Part shown: piece after piece, positions 25,273-38,165 of the stretch
Position numbering within the stretch: the stretch's first letter is position 1
Layout: every line of letters begins with the position of its first letter
NCBI GenBank assembly: GCA_012932295.1
Contig: JAAONU010000008.1
Span: 36,012,949 to 36,076,948 of the forward strand
DNA: 64,000 nucleotides
Reading direction: 5' to 3'
DNA from: Cyclina sinensis
Lineage: Eukaryota > Mollusca > Bivalvia > Venerida > Veneridae
Position numbers and translations under genes: made by a program
The notes under the pieces: model-generated
The model's input: the letters and a program-made list of their open reading frames with translations, nothing else
The model's database searches: none
What the model was told of the DNA's origin: nothing

Positions 25273-26361
25273 TTATAGCAATCTGCCAAGAAGTGAGTCA
25301 GAACCCTTTAAAAAGTCACCAAGTTTCGATGATATGGTTATAAGTCCTCGTGTCATTTCCAGTGTATGAATTTGTGTCTTCACTTCTCCCATGTTAGTCC
25401 GCAGCCCTCGTACAGTTTTAAGACCTTCTTCAAATGAGGCTGGGTGTCGAATTGCTGCTCTAAAACTAAACAGATATCAGGCAAAAGACATTGGAAATTA
25501 ATCACCATACATTTGAACTATTAAAAAGAAATATTTTGGTGTAATCAGCCATTCTAAAACGAGCAAGTAAATAACATGCTTGATAATTATTAGAAAATAA
25601 ATTGTAAACATATATCATCATAAAAAATCCTTGAAGCAGATGCAAATGTTTTGCTAATTAAAATCATTACTATTGTGCAAATTGAAATAGTGTCAGGGGT
25701 GTGTTTCTATCACATTCCGTTTTTATAATGTCTTTTCTTCTGAAATTAAACTGACTGAGCCCTCAATGTAAGCATATTTCTTGAAAGATATTGTTACTTC
25801 AAACATAAGTCATATGCATTATGTTAATATCGTTTTTTGTAATATCTTTAGAGCAATATTATGTATTGAAGTCAAGGTATTATTACCCTATAAATCAAGC
25901 TTGTATCTTATTCTGTCAGGGTATTTATCAGGTAAACAGTAGGAACCACCTATTTGCCTGGTGGAAGAGATAAGCGTTATATTTCATTTTAATGCGCCAA
26001 GTTAAATTAATTGCCTCAAATTCATTAAAAGACTGTTTTGCATAATATAATATAATATCTCCTTTTGTCATTTTAATGCAGAAAATTTTGTTTTAAATCT
26101 GTTTTGGTTTCTTTGCAGTTTCAGCAGACTTTCAGTTGACTCTGATGCTATATATTAAAATGCTGACCAATAAACTGTGCATGTGACCAAGATTGAAAAG
26201 ATCAGAAATTTGCATCTTTTTCTGTAATAGTTTATATGTCTCTTTCCTGCTTTCTACACTACCTCTTGCTGTCAAAAACATCCATCAGATCTAAGTCATC
26301 CAAGAAATGTATTTTATTTGATCTTGTATTTCTACTTATTTGATCTACAATTTTACCATCA
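25273..26361 (-). CDS. Unrecognised gene, last two exons (partial)
   Basis: The exon at 26263-26361 (acceptor GGTGTCAG, donor GTAGTG) encodes DGKIVDQISRNTRSNK and then FLDDLDLMDVFDSK, ending with two bases of a split codon. The exon at 25273-25465 (acceptor ATCTGTTTAG) supplies the third base, giving Ser, then FRAAIRHPASFEEGLKTVRG, a helical stretch rich in Lys and Glu, GDFLKGSDSLLGRLL and a stop. Open frames, matching phase and good splice sites agree, although neither exon has a usable Met. Upstream exons were not found. No domain is recognised; the product looks soluble and alpha-helical. It could be a recently dead fragment. Confidence 0.45.
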
Positions 26362-26526
26362 CTGACACCAGCAGGAAAAAATAGTTCGTTAAAAACTCAT
26401 AAATTGAGCAGTTTAAAATGTGATTATATGTGACAAAAATTTAATTAAGCAGCTGATAGCTATGACGACAAATTTTTAGAGAGTATTAAGGCTGACATGT
26501 CATTGTTCAGATTTCATTCTAGCTTT
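26362..26526. other. Short non-coding spacer
   Basis: No features seen between the exon-like segment and the next repeat block. Confidence 0.3.
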
Positions 26527-27625
26527 TTTATGCCACCACAACATCTGTGGTGCGGTGGCATACAGCAATTTCAACCAAACTTGGCAGGATTGTTGCTTGG
26601 GTGAAGGACTTGTTCAAGGAATTGGATACTGCGCAGAAATCTGCTTGCCATGGCAACCAAAAGAAACAATAAGAAACAAAATCTTCTTATCCAGAACCAC
26701 AAGGCCTAGAGCTTTGCTATTTTGCTTGAGCATTACCTAGTCGATCTCTAACAAGTTCGTTCAAACCATGGCCCCTGGGGTCAGACTGACCTCGCCCCAG
26801 GGGCACATAATTTTATATAGAGATATGTAGGAAAAACTTAAAGAATCTTCTTCTTCAGAACTGCAAGGCATATAGCTTTGATTTTTTGCATAAAGCATTA
26901 CCTAGTGGACCTGTACCAAGTTTGTTCAAATCATGACCCCCTAGGTCCAATTGGCCCCGCCCTGGAGGCACAGTTTTATATAAATGTATAATAGTGAAAA
27001 ATCTCCTTTTCAAGAACACACATGGGCTAGAACTTTAATATTTTGCATGGAGCATTCCCTAGTGGATCTTTCCAAGTTTGTACAAAACATGATCCATGGT
27101 CCAAATTGGCCCAGTCCCGGTCAAACTTTTAAACCTTTTAAAATTAATCGATATTTAAGCTATAACCTTCATATTTGGGCATATGAATCATCTGAACATT
27201 GTTTATTATTTGACTTGATATTTGACCCTGAACCCAATTTTCACCATGACCATTTAGGTCAAAAGTAAAAATTTTAAGCCTTCATAACCTCATCATTGTT
27301 TAAGCTAAATATATGGCCTTCACATTTTGAAGTGATGTACATATGAACACTTGTTATTCATTTGACATGCTTCATATGACCCTGACCCATATATTAACCA
27401 TAAAGGTTAAGGGTTAAATTTTCATTTTTTATAACTTATCATTCGTTTATGCAATGACCTATATATTTTAACATTAGATACATATGATAATTGTGTTTTG
27501 TTTCAGATCCTGAAATATTTACCTTGAGTTCTATTTGGCATTGATCATTGTTAGGTGATGTATACAAGTATTTGTTCCTATTATTATTTAATGCTATACA
27601 ATGCGGTGGCATTGCATTTTTGACA
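26527..27625. repeat. Interspersed repeat with ATGCCACC...GGTGGCAT ends
   Basis: The left end is a hairpin, ATGCCACCACAACATC followed by TGTGGTGCGGTGGCAT. The right end near 27600 repeats GCGGTGGCATTGCA. Inside are two or three copies of the ACAAGGCCTAGAGCTTTG, AGCATTACCTAGTGGACC and CAAGTTTGTTCAAA unit shared with 7980-8430 and 29800-29930, plus CCCTGACCC phrases. Frames 26555-26740 and 26984-27268 fall inside and are not genes. Confidence 0.55.
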
Positions 27626-27696
27626 AATTCAGCTTTTTTGTTTTGTTTTAAATTGTTTTAAATGTCTTATAAATGAAACAAGACAAAACTAATACT

Positions 27697-28310
27697 TTAA
27701 AGATGCATATAGTCTAATTTTTTTACCTTATCACGTGTTTGGAGACTCTTTCTTTCATAAAATATATTTAATTTTATCATAAAAAACGGGTTGCTTGCAA
27801 TTAGTTTCAAAGCAGATGTTTTTTATGTATAACAAAATATATCTTATTTCTAGTTTACGTAGTACCGAAACTAAAAAACTGAGTTTTATGAAGATACGGT
27901 GTAAACCGAGGAAGACTTCCGTCATTCATGCGAAATGAATAAATTTTCTCTCGAGCTAAACAATAATAATCAGTCATCAAGTAGACATTTTTGGCAGTTT
28001 TGACTTCAGAATTGGTATTTTTGTTTTCCTTTTTGTGTCGACTTCCGTTTGTGAAAACGAGGCTTATCAATATTCATAATTGTCCGCTCGTTTCCGATTA
28101 ATTTATACGGAAAATACCGAAGAGAAACGTCGTAAAATCGAAAGTAAAATATGCGTTTCTGTTTTGGGGTCGCAAAGTGTCTTTGCAAAGTTGTTTCTTG
28201 ACTATCATTGAGGTGATTATCTAATAAGTGTATATTAGAAATATTTCGTAAAATAACACAAAAGACTCGATACAACCATATTTTTGCTTGATACGCCATA
28301 TGCATCTTTA
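27697..28310. mobile_element. Possible MITE with TTAAAGATGCATAT ends
   Basis: TTAAAGATGCATAT starts near 27698 and its reverse complement ATATGCATCTTTAA ends near 28312, enclosing about 610 bp. TTAA at both tips is compatible with a piggyBac-type target site. The arm beyond 14 bp is not clearly inverted, so this could be coincidence. The two minus open frames inside (27855-28070, 28006-28305) have no recognisable domains. Confidence 0.35.
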
Positions 28311-28672
28311 AGCATCATATGGAACCCTTTTATATTTTTGATAATAAAATAAAGTACTATTAAATATTTATAGATTTACTTAAGTATATTCTCATACAAT
28401 TACAACAAGAATTTAATTTCTGTGTCCAAGAGTTTTACTGACGCCTAAATGCACTTTACCCTTACAAGCAAACAGCTAAAATACTTTACCCTTACATGCT
28501 TACGCCATTTATATATTAATATATTATTGCTCTTTTGCATAACTTACTGATGACGCGTTTTTATCATGATTACAGTGATAGACCCAAAATCGAAATGTAT
28601 TGCATTGTTTCATCAAATGTTATCTTGAATACTTATAAGCATCAAACATATCAGAAAAAATAACTGTTATGT

Positions 28673-28904
28673 TCATCTAGCATTCAAGTGCCGCTTTGAT
28701 GAAATTATGTCAGCAGATTTGATGCTCGTTTGCCCTTGTGTCAGAATTTTTTCCCAACGTTGTCTAACAATTCTTTGAAAACCCACATTCAGGATTATTT
28801 GGCTCCTAAGTAATTTACTTTGGTAATCAATGGCACTCTCCAGTTTGTGACCAATATTGACGCATAGATTACGTTCGGTTTTACTAACGTGATCCAGCCT
28901 ACTT
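28673..28904 (-). CDS. Unrecognised exon-like segment, terminal
   Basis: Reading minus, the frame stays open from about 28951 to a TGA at 28673-28675 without a useful Met. A likely acceptor (ACCATCTTAG) puts the exon start at 28904, entering with one base of a split codon, the same phase as the terminal exon at 25465. It encodes RLDHVSKTERNLCVNIGHKL, then SAIDYQSKLLRSQI and RQRWEKILTQGQTSIK, basic and helical. A decayed homologue with stops lies at 22873-23012. No domain recognised. It may be the last exon of a gene related to the 25.3-kb one, or a leftover of it. Confidence 0.35.
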
Positions 28905-28951
28905 CTAAGATGGTCATTTAAAGAGTTAGTTAGTGAAATAGCAACAATAGT

Positions 28952-29640
28952 TTACATATACAAGTGTTGATGCATGTTTGATTTAGAGATAAAAGGTATT
29001 GCATTGTTTTGAAAAACTGGCAGCTTTGACAATTCTTTGCCAGAGAGTTATATTTCAATTAATGGCAAAGAACATGAACCATAGGCTGTGCAAGTATGAT
29101 TGTTCTTTCCTCATATTACAAGTGCCTCGTTGATTTCATAGTGCTCATGTTTCTTCTTTTTCAATAGAAGCATAGAAATATTTCTCAATTTGTTTTTCTG
29201 GTAAAAAAACTAGAGAAAGGATGAACTCATAAAAAATTGTTAGATAATTCACTTCATAAAACCCAATCATTGATTGTCACTTGTTTTTTACTGTTGAGAG
29301 TTCTGTGATCAAGATAAACACATTAAAAGACGATTGATATGTACTATAAGTTTTTTTGCTTTCCTCAAGCTTCATATCAGTAAAGTCATTTACTTTACTT
29401 GTCGGTGCATCAGAAATACAGGCATTTATATACGATTTTAAAATGATCTTATCACAAAAATTATATAAGAACAGAAAAGTGTAACAGCCTGCTAGTATAT
29501 TTATTTTGTTGTACATTGATTGCAGTATGAAGCACAGTTTTGCTGTTTTCTTGGTTGCCTCTGATGAAAACAACTAATAATTATAGCTTTAAAGAGTATA
29601 ATATCCGCAAGGTTTTGATGGCCCTGTGTCAGTCATGCAT
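28952..29640. other. Non-coding stretch
   Basis: No supported exon. The minus open frame 29277-29573 has no signal peptide, domain or splice support. Confidence 0.3.
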
Positions 29641-30660
29641 CACCATATTCATCATCAGAATTTAATTTTAAGCAGGATCTCTTCCTAAAAGAATTTAGGA
29701 TCAAAATTACATGAAGTTCTAACAAAGTTGTTAAAAGAATTTCTTTCATTCAGGAATCTGGTTGATATGGCAACAGTAATGAAAAACTTTAAAAATCATT
29801 TCTAAAACTGCCAGGTCCACTGAGCTCTGACATTTGGTATGTAACATTGTCTAGTAGACCTCTACTAAGTTTGTGTAAATTATATCCTAAAGTTCATTAT
29901 TGGCCTTGCTTGAGGTGTCACATGTTTTACATAGAATTTTATAGGAAAATCTGTAAAATTTACAACGTGTTTAAGGTCAGCTTTTATGAACGCCAGCTTA
30001 GATTGTTGGTTTTTGTCAGTTTATAACTTGAAACAGTATCTCCGTTAAAACCATTGGTCAAAGATGGTGAAACTTTGCAGGCCTGTTTCTGTCATCAAAG
30101 TCTACCACAGTTGTTCAAATAATTCCATTCTAAGCAAAACTTTGGTAACAATAATGCAGGAGGAACGGAAAAACACCCATAACTCAGACATTTGATATGA
30201 AGCATTGTCTGTATAAGATTTGTTCAAATTATTTCCCTGCAGTCACTGTTTGCTCTGCCACAGGGATCACATGCTCTTCCTAGAAATATATAGAAAGTTC
30301 TTCTTGTAGGAAACCATAAGACCTAGATTCTTAACATTTCAAAATGAATTATAAGAAGATAGCTTTTAATTTGCTACTTCTAGGACATTTTTGGCTCCAG
30401 TCTGATGCAAGATGATGTAAAGATTGAGACTTCTGAAATTGGTTATAAAGTAACTTGTGAACTTATACCAAAATTATTTTTCAAATTATGCTCGTGGGAT
30501 CTGATGATGTATCAGCATATGTGAGGGGTCACAGGTTTAACATAAAAAGCGTAAATGAAATAACAAGATCATATGAAAACCATACAGATAGCATTATCCA
30601 GATCCTTCTTCAATTTTGATAACAAATCTATGCATTGCACTTGTCGTTTTTAGCAGTTAT
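29641..30660. repeat. Degenerate interspersed repeat block
   Basis: Contains worn copies of the unit with ATTTGGTATGTAACATTGTC, TAGTAGACCTCTACTAAGTT and AAATTATATCCT, the same family as 7980-8430 and 26690-26950. More decayed than those blocks. Confidence 0.45.
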
Positions 30661-30669
30661 ACACAGCTG

Positions 30670-31640
30670 AACAATATAGGGCCATCATAGCTCTATGTCA
30701 ACAATGGTGGGGGGATGTGCGGGGTATATAGGAAACACCCGGTGGTTGGTCGGTCAGTCTGGCGGTCAGTCGGGCGGTCTGTTGCAGTTTCCTTGTCCGG
30801 AGTATAATTTGAAAACTAATGGCTTGAATTCAATGCAACTTCATACAAGTCAAGCACAAGAGGAAGTGCATAGTTTAAGAATCTTAACTCCATCTTTTTG
30901 CAGAGTTATTGCTTTTGTTGGTTTTCCTTGTCCGGAGCAATTATCTTAACTTGAAAATCAATGGTTGGAAATTAATGCAGCTTCATGCTATGGTCAAGCA
31001 CAATGAGAGGAAGTGCAATATTTAAGAATTATAACTCCATCTTCACTATTTGCACTGTTATTGCCCTTTGTTGTTTTTCCTTGTCCGGAGAATAACTTGA
31101 AAACATATAGTTGGAATTCAAGGCAACTTCCTACATTGGTCAGGCACAGTGAGAGAAAGTGCAGTGTTTCAGAATCATAACTCCATCTTCACTATTTGTA
31201 CAGTTATTGCCCTTTGTTGTTTTTCCTTTTCCGGAATTTTATAACTTGAAAACTGAAAGTTGGAATTCAATGCACTTTCATACAATGATCAAGCACAATG
31301 ACAAGAGGTGCAATGTACAAGAGCTATAATTCCATCTTCACTATTTGCAAAGTTATTACCCTTTGTTGGTTTTCCTTGTCCGGACGATAACTGATAGTTG
31401 GAATTCAATGCAGCTTCACACAATGGTCAAGCATAACGAGTGAAAGTGCAGTGTACAAGAGCTAACTCCATTCCTTGTCCGGAGCATAACTTGAAAACTA
31501 ATGGTTGAAATTCAATTCAACTTTATACAATGTTCAACCACAGTGAGAGGAAATGCAGTGTACAAGAACCACAACTATCTATAATTGGCCACAACCATAA
31601 CTCTATTTCAGTTCTTTTATAAACTATTCTGTTACTAATA
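30670..31640. repeat. Tandem block of about 150-bp units (CCTTGTCCGGAG family)
   Basis: Begins with TATAGGGCCATCATAGCTCT. It then has six imperfect units with TTTTCCTTGTCCGGAG, ATAACTTGAAAACT, TTGGAATTCAATGCAACTTC, GGTCAAGCACAATGAGAGG, AAGTGCAATGT and AACTCCATCTTCACTATTTG. Unit starts lie near 30790, 30925, 31078, 31225, 31370 and 31463. The frame at 30695-30949 is inside it and not a gene. Confidence 0.7.
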
Positions 31641-31799
31641 ATTCCTCAGTTCTGAAGCAGCCTTGTGGGGGTATTTATCACATGATAGATCTAGTTTTGA
31701 ATTTAGGTAAAATATTTGTCAAAGTTATCATAAAGATGAATTATTTTGAACAGAAATAAACATTACTTTGAGACATATTTCTTGTATTGTAAAACATTA

Positions 31800-34700
31800 T
31801 TTATTCAAGTGAAAATACAAGTCAACATATAATAAGTATTTACAATTATCTAACCCATTATATAACAGATATGTAATACAAATCTTTCTTACATGGTTTG
31901 TCTTTAAATTACATTTGTATTTCTTCTACATGCACTAAAATATTTTTTACAGAGAGAGAGAGAGAGAAAACTGTGTGAGCTAAGTATATATCTGTATAAT
32001 ATCAAAAGAAATTTGATATACAAAACTATAAAAAATATTGACCTTTTTTATATGAAAGACCTCAATTATATCCTTTAAGCTGGCTATGATCCTCTCTATT
32101 TCTATTCTTCTTGTTACATCCTATTGAACATTGCTTGTTGCATTATACTTAAATTTAAATTCGCCAAAATTATTATGTGGTTTATTATATTTATTTTCTT
32201 TGAATCCCTCGCTGTTTCAATCCCTTTGGAAATAGTTCTGTACTTTTGAACTATATTACATTCCCAGAAAATGTGTTGTTGGTTTCAGGTGCCATTGCAC
32301 AGAAATCGCACAATCTGGAGTTCACCAGTTTATATTTATACAAGTAGGCATAATTTTGGGTTATTTTCATTAAGTTTTTGTATTGGTTTTCTCTTAGTTT
32401 TGTGTCTATTGAACATTTTAACCGTGTTACAAAAAACAGAGCTCCATTTTATATGTGCAGCATTATTTTAAATTAGTTTTGTTTCCAATTTTTCTTTTAT
32501 TTTACAAATGTTTATGTGTTTAGCTTTTATCTGTTTTTTCGTATAATATTATGTTAACACAGACACAGGTTTTTACCTTTTTTATTAGAAAATGACATTC
32601 TGTTATAGCATTAATATTCATTGTACCAATTTTTGTTTTATTGATTACTTTAGAGACATGTATTTTAGAAAATCTCCTGCAGGAACACCACAAATAGTTT
32701 TAAACTGTTCAAATGTTAAATATATAATAGTTTTGTAATCAAATATATGTTCTATGTAAATGTACCAGCTCTAACCAATGTTTATGTAAAACATTTCTTC
32801 CTTTTTCGTTTTTATATTTGAGTTATTCCAACCCATTTTCAACCCTCCTTCCTCATGTGACTGTAAAATTTTATTTCTTGATATTTTGCCAGGTTTGAAG
32901 TCCAATAACAAATCAAACATTATGTCCTTTATTCTTTCAATTATATCAGCTGTATGATCTGTTCCTTCTTTGAATCGATGAACCAATTTTGGGAATGCAA
33001 AGTTTTTAGAACTATTATTTTTCCAATTAGAGTATGTTTTATCTACATGTGTTAAAATCAATTTATTGTTTGGATCAATGCTATGCTCGATAACTTAGTG
33101 GGATCATTTGTAAAGTGTTTTCCTAGGTCTGTAACCATATTGGATGACCAAATATTTTTTTTTACAATATGTGACATTTCTATTTCGTTAAGATTCTGTT
33201 CGTTACACCGAACATTTAGAATTATTTAATTTTAGACCTGATATTTTGCTGAACTTATCTAATGTTGAAATAAAATTTTAAAAAGAGTTTTTGGTTTCAT
33301 CTGGAAAGAAACTCGCATCGTCAGTGTTCTTTTTATTTCAATATTTAAAATCTTTATAGCTTGTATGTATTTGTTATTGTTTATATGTACGGATAATATA
33401 TAAATTCTAAAAATAAATGGATAGGGACAAATTGGACAGCTTTATCAAACACCTTTTTCGATTTTGAAAACAATCTGAAAAATTGCCATTATTAGTGATA
33501 CAGCTTTTTGCATCAGAGAACAAAAACGTTCTACCCATTTTATAAAGGAATCTCCAAAGTTGAAATATTTCAGACATTATAAAATGTATTGATGGTCGAT
33601 GCTATCTAAAGCTATTTGAAAATCTGAGAATATTAACCCTTGATCATCTTGTTGATTGATATATTCTATGACATCGTACACGATTCTTACATTTTCTCTG
33701 ATAAAACCCGTTTGGTTTTTAATTATATTACTGATTACTTTTTTTATTCAGTTTTCTATTGTTTTCGACGCTATTTTTAATCAACTTTAAGAAGAGATAT
33801 TTGACGCCAATTATTGCTATTTTTAGTACTTTGTCTTTTTTCGGTAACAGTGATATTATGCTTTGTTTTTTGCACATCCGTTAGTTCCTTGTTTTCATAC
33901 GAGTAATTTAGCGATTTTATTACAAAACGATTTGACATCGGTCCAAAATACTTTGTAATAATTGGCGGTCAAACCATCAGAACCTTCGCTTTCTGAGTCT
34001 TTTTATTTCTTTTAAGGCTATTGTACATTCATATTCAGTTAAGATACCTTCGCAAGATTGTTTGTCTTCTGCTGTTAGAACTTTATGTTCTTTATGTCAA
34101 CTTCCTTTATTAAATCATTTTCACTTGTATATAAATCTTGATAAACGTATAAATTGTTTCTATTATTTCCTTTTTATCTGTGGAATTTGAACCATTTTGT
34201 TCTTAATTATCTATTACTTTTTCGCTTGTACGTTTTTTCTCAAGGTTAGAGAAGTATTTGGTAATTTTCTCTCACCCTTAAACCCATTCAGCTTTAGCTC
34301 CATATAAAATACCTTTAATTTGTTCATCCAAAAGTTGATTTAACTTCTTTTTTACTTATTTAATTCTTCAGTTAGTGATACTTCACGGGTGATTGACTTA
34401 TTTTTTTTTCCAAGTTAATAATATTAGTTTTATTTTATTTTTTTTTGAAGATGTTTTTCTTTACTAGTGAAAATCTTATTGATTCATTTCTAATGCTACC
34501 TTAAATAACTTCACGAAGAGTGTTTGGGTAATTTTTTTTATAAATTGTAGCAGTTTCATAAATAGTTTTTATTATTATTTCTTGATATTCAGTGTTAAAA
34601 ATAATACTATTATTTAATATAAAATGTTTGGTCCTTTCTTTTGTTTAGCTGTGTCAAATGCTAGGTCAACAATTAAATGATCTAATCTGTAACTTGGTGA

Positions 34701-35300
34701 AATGGAGCATCCTGTTTTTTCATTATTTTATTTTGAGAGACCAGAAAGTTGTATGTTTGACAAAATGCTGTAGGGAATGAATTAGAATGCCAAGTATAGC
34801 TTCGTTTGGAAGGGTTTGTTATTCGCCATATATAATAAAACTCATTTTTATTAATTATACTATTTAATCGTAAAGAATTTTGCTTATTTGTACCGCTATT
34901 TTGGTTGTCTATATCAGAATTCAGTACTACATTCAAACCTTCTCCAACTATTGTTGCTTCGCTTTTATTATCAAGAACGGTTTTTTGTTGTTTGTTTTTT
35001 TCTTCTTCAAATATTTTAAAGAATTCAGAATCGTCTTTGTTTGGACTGCACGTTTATTACGGTGTAATTTTCTTCACTTTTTTCTAATTTTAGTATTTGT
35101 ATACGACCGTTTAAAATTTCTCTGTCTTCAATAACATTGTGCTAAATACTGTTGTTCAAGAGTATTCCATTACCTTTACTGTTACTTTTTTCTTCACTAA
35201 TAAATATATCGTTTTTCCATTCATCTTTCCATACCTTTAAATCTTTATTTTTGTATGCAATATGTTTCCTGAAGTAGACACATATGATTTTTTTTTCATT
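31800..35300 (-). pseudogene. Decayed L1/Tx1-type LINE (endonuclease + reverse transcriptase)
   Basis: Reading minus: 35250-34680 gives an endonuclease region with EDREILNGRIQILKLE, VVLNSDIDNQNSGTN, NKNEFYYIWRITNP and KRSYTWHSNSFP, the last typical of Tx1/L1 endonucleases. About 33690-33500 gives RT block IFSDFQIALDSIDHQYIL. About 33330 gives TDDASFFPDETKNSFKN, a mutated form of the catalytic xADD box, then SGLKLNNSKCSV. At 33061-32771 is SRNKILQSHEEGGLKMGW. About 32330-32250 gives CDFCAMAPETNNTF, the C-terminal CxxC region. Many stops and frameshifts make it non-functional. The 3' end lies near 31800. Surviving frame pieces in this span are remnants. Confidence 0.8.
31951..31968. repeat. (AG)n microsatellite
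   Basis: A short pure AG run near the 3' end of the decayed LINE. Confidence 0.8.
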
Positions 35301-35397
35301 TACTTATATTCAAAAGTATTGACCCGTTTCTCTCTTGACGAAACACACTTTACATTAAAAGTTTATATTTTTGAGTATTTATTTGTTTCAGATTAAT

Positions 35398-35441
35398 TTG
35401 TGTGTGTGCGTGTGTGTGTATGTGTGTGTGTGTGTGTGTGA
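35398..35441. repeat. (TG)n microsatellite
   Basis: A GT-rich run with C and A interruptions. It produces the spurious His/Thr-rich minus frame at 35350-35592. Confidence 0.85.
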
Positions 35442-36050
35442 AACGGCGTATTAGTTTTATACTTCGTTTCTTTTGATAAAAGTTTTTGATGTGGCTGGTG
35501 CTCAGAGTACTGAGAGAGAAAGAAAGCAACATAGCTGAAATATCACGGTGTTGAATGAAGAAATCATACAGAAAGAACAAGGTAAGAGGCAATTGGCTTC
35601 ACGTAATATTTATCTAAAAGTGTCATTTCGTGCACTTGTTTACATTTCAGATTTATGAAAAACCTCAAACAATCGACTTGCAATCCATGTTCTATTAGTA
35701 TTGAATATGTCTTGAAAGAATTCGTCGGCAAAACGAATATAAATGCAAATTTTGTTTTACGACTATGCTATATATCATTCTTGCGAAGCATTCAAACGCT
35801 CATGTTGAACCTTGCATACAGGTAAAACATTTTCTGTTAAAAAACTTAGAAGAAAGAAATTATGCAGTACACACAAACAAATTTCATTTCTTATTTCATT
35901 TTGTAGCAATGATATGGCAATTTAATTGGGCTTTCCTTTTTTCCTTAACTCTTACAAAAAAGGCATGTGATTTCGGCTTATATTTCATTTTCAGTGCCCG
36001 TGCACATATATATGACTCGTATAACCAATAAGTAGCTGTTGACAGCAAAT
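35442..36050. other. Non-coding stretch
   Basis: The open frame at 35765-36031 has no recognisable domain, start context or splice support. Nothing else is seen. Confidence 0.3.
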
Positions 36051-36156
36051 ATGGTTCGTATTGACTGTCCAGCTAGATACCCGGACAAATATCCGCCCAA
36101 GTCATGGTTCGTATTGACTGTCAAGCTAGATACCCAGACAAATATCCGCCCAAGTC
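36051..36156. repeat. 53-bp tandem duplication
   Basis: Two head-to-tail copies of a 53-bp unit starting ATGGTTCGTATTGACTGTC, differing at very few bases. The copies are 36051-36103 and 36104-36156. Confidence 0.85.
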
Positions 36157-38165
36157 AGGGAGATTCTTCGATAGTAACTAGTATATCAGTCAGAACTTTG
36201 CATCAAAAAGAGACGGATGAACACCTCTGGAGGAATTGGCTAGAATCACACAAAAGATCCGAGGGCTTATTGATAACATGAGGAGGCAAAATCTGTGGAA
36301 TTGACACAATAAAAAGTCTAAAATAGCCGCATTAAATCATTTTTCTTTCAAATCATATCAGTTGTCAAATTTGCCCGAAAATCAATTTGCACTGTTACGC
36401 ACTCTTTGTATAACAAGCATTGCCAATACAATAACTTAGGTATATACTTAACTGTGAATACAGCTCAACTCCTGCTGCGCAAAGTTGAATAAAGTATTAA
36501 TCTTTTAACGAACTGTAAGTAAACTGATGGAATATGATAAGGGGATGAGAATAAAAATGTAAAATACTGAACATGACATGATGCTGAAATAACTGAACAT
36601 CAAGACAAATGATCGCATATTGCAATACAAAAAAAAAAAAACTAAACAGATGTGTGAGACTTCGATTGAGATACATCCGGTGAAATGTTCTTTGATCATT
36701 AAAACTCTGTCAGTAAACAGCACAGAGTGACATAGCTGTCAAACATAAGGCTGCAATACTATTCCTGAACATCAAATGTAATTTAACGTTAATTATTTTT
36801 CAATAACCTCCCTTTTTGCACAATTAACATGATTTTTTTAACGCAAAATAATCCTAGCGAATTTGAAGTAGCATTAAACGGGAATATAACATACTGAATG
36901 CTTTAAAAACTAGGCAAGAACATTGTTTGGAAGAATATTAAACGTTTAGAGAGTCATGATGGTCCTATATCGCTCACTTGAGAACCATTGTATTAATCGT
37001 TCAAATCCCAAGGCTGTAATATTAAAAATAGAAGAATGGTAAGTATGTCAAGGTCAGTCAAGGTCAAGCTTAAAATATGTATTTAAGACTGTCCACTTGC
37101 TTTATATTTCTTTACTGTAGCTTCAAAAACTAGAAAGTTGGTCAGTAAGTGAAAGTCAATGTTTGATGTTCAATTGAAAAAATCTACATGGACAAATTTA
37201 ATGCTCAAATACTCATTGCTGTAGCTCAAAAATACAGACATCAGATCAGCTACTCCCTAGCAGGGGCGACCTTGAACCCAAAGGGTATGATTTGAAAAAA
37301 TCATAGTAAATTGTCCATTAGACAATACAACATACCAAACAATAAGTTCCAGGGCTTACAATTTCAGACAAGAATATTTTGAAAAAGTCGTATTTTACAC
37401 ATATGAGAAACCAGGACGATAACTTTTAAAGCCATACTTTACAGTACTGTATACTAAGTATGTAAGCTCTAGACCTTATGGTGTGGAACAAAAAGACTTT
37501 TGATGATTTTCCGATATGCCAATGTCAAACTAGCCTAACCTGCTGGCAGCAATGATATATATAAGAAGCAACATGGCTTAAAGGAATTGATGAAGGGTCA
37601 CCTGATGTATTTTTTCTGTCAAATCATTTAAATCTGGCAAGCGGGTTTCTGAGAAAAGATTTTTACACTTCTTTTTTCTTTCTGTTGCCATGGTATCCAG
37701 GGTTCTGTATGGAACCATTTCATTTTTAGGAAATTTAGAGACGATCAATTAAAGATAATCCTATTGAGTTTAGTAGAAATTGAACCAGCGATTTAGGAGA
37801 TGTCGTTTGGAGAAAAATGTTGACGCCAGATGTACGACAGACAGTCAATTATCACCACAGCTCACAATTTACCACTTTGGGCTGAGGTTAGCTCAGATTT
37901 ACAAAACCTTAATTCTTGTCACATGGAAGACGAGCCCTTAAAACAATATTTTTAACCGTTGAGAAGTTTACTTCCAAACCACCATATGACCAATTTCAAT
38001 TAAACATGGATAGCCCGCTATGTTTTAGACATATTTAACATCGTTGTTGACCAAAGGATGGTGTAGTACATTAAGTTGGATTTTTACCAAATTTATTAAG
38101 GCCTTTTAAGCTCCTAGTTATCAAAATACTTTACTACTATTTGTTTCTTTGTCATTCTATAAGGC
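36157..38165. other. Non-coding stretch with worn repeat
   Basis: 36157-36950 shows nothing firm. 36955-37870 is a worn member of the interspersed family (GATGGTCCTATATCGCTCAC, GTCAAGGTCAGTCAAGGTCA, GACCTTGAACCC). The rest is AT-rich and featureless. Confidence 0.4.

Noticed and set aside
27855..28305. Two minus-strand open frames of 71 and 99 aa
   Set aside because: They lie inside a MITE-like segment, overlap in different frames, and show no domain or signal peptide.
29277..29573. 98-aa minus open frame
   Set aside because: No signal peptide, domain, splice signals or paralogue; likely chance.
35350..35592. 80-aa minus frame with His/Thr-rich run
   Set aside because: The run is the translated TG microsatellite.
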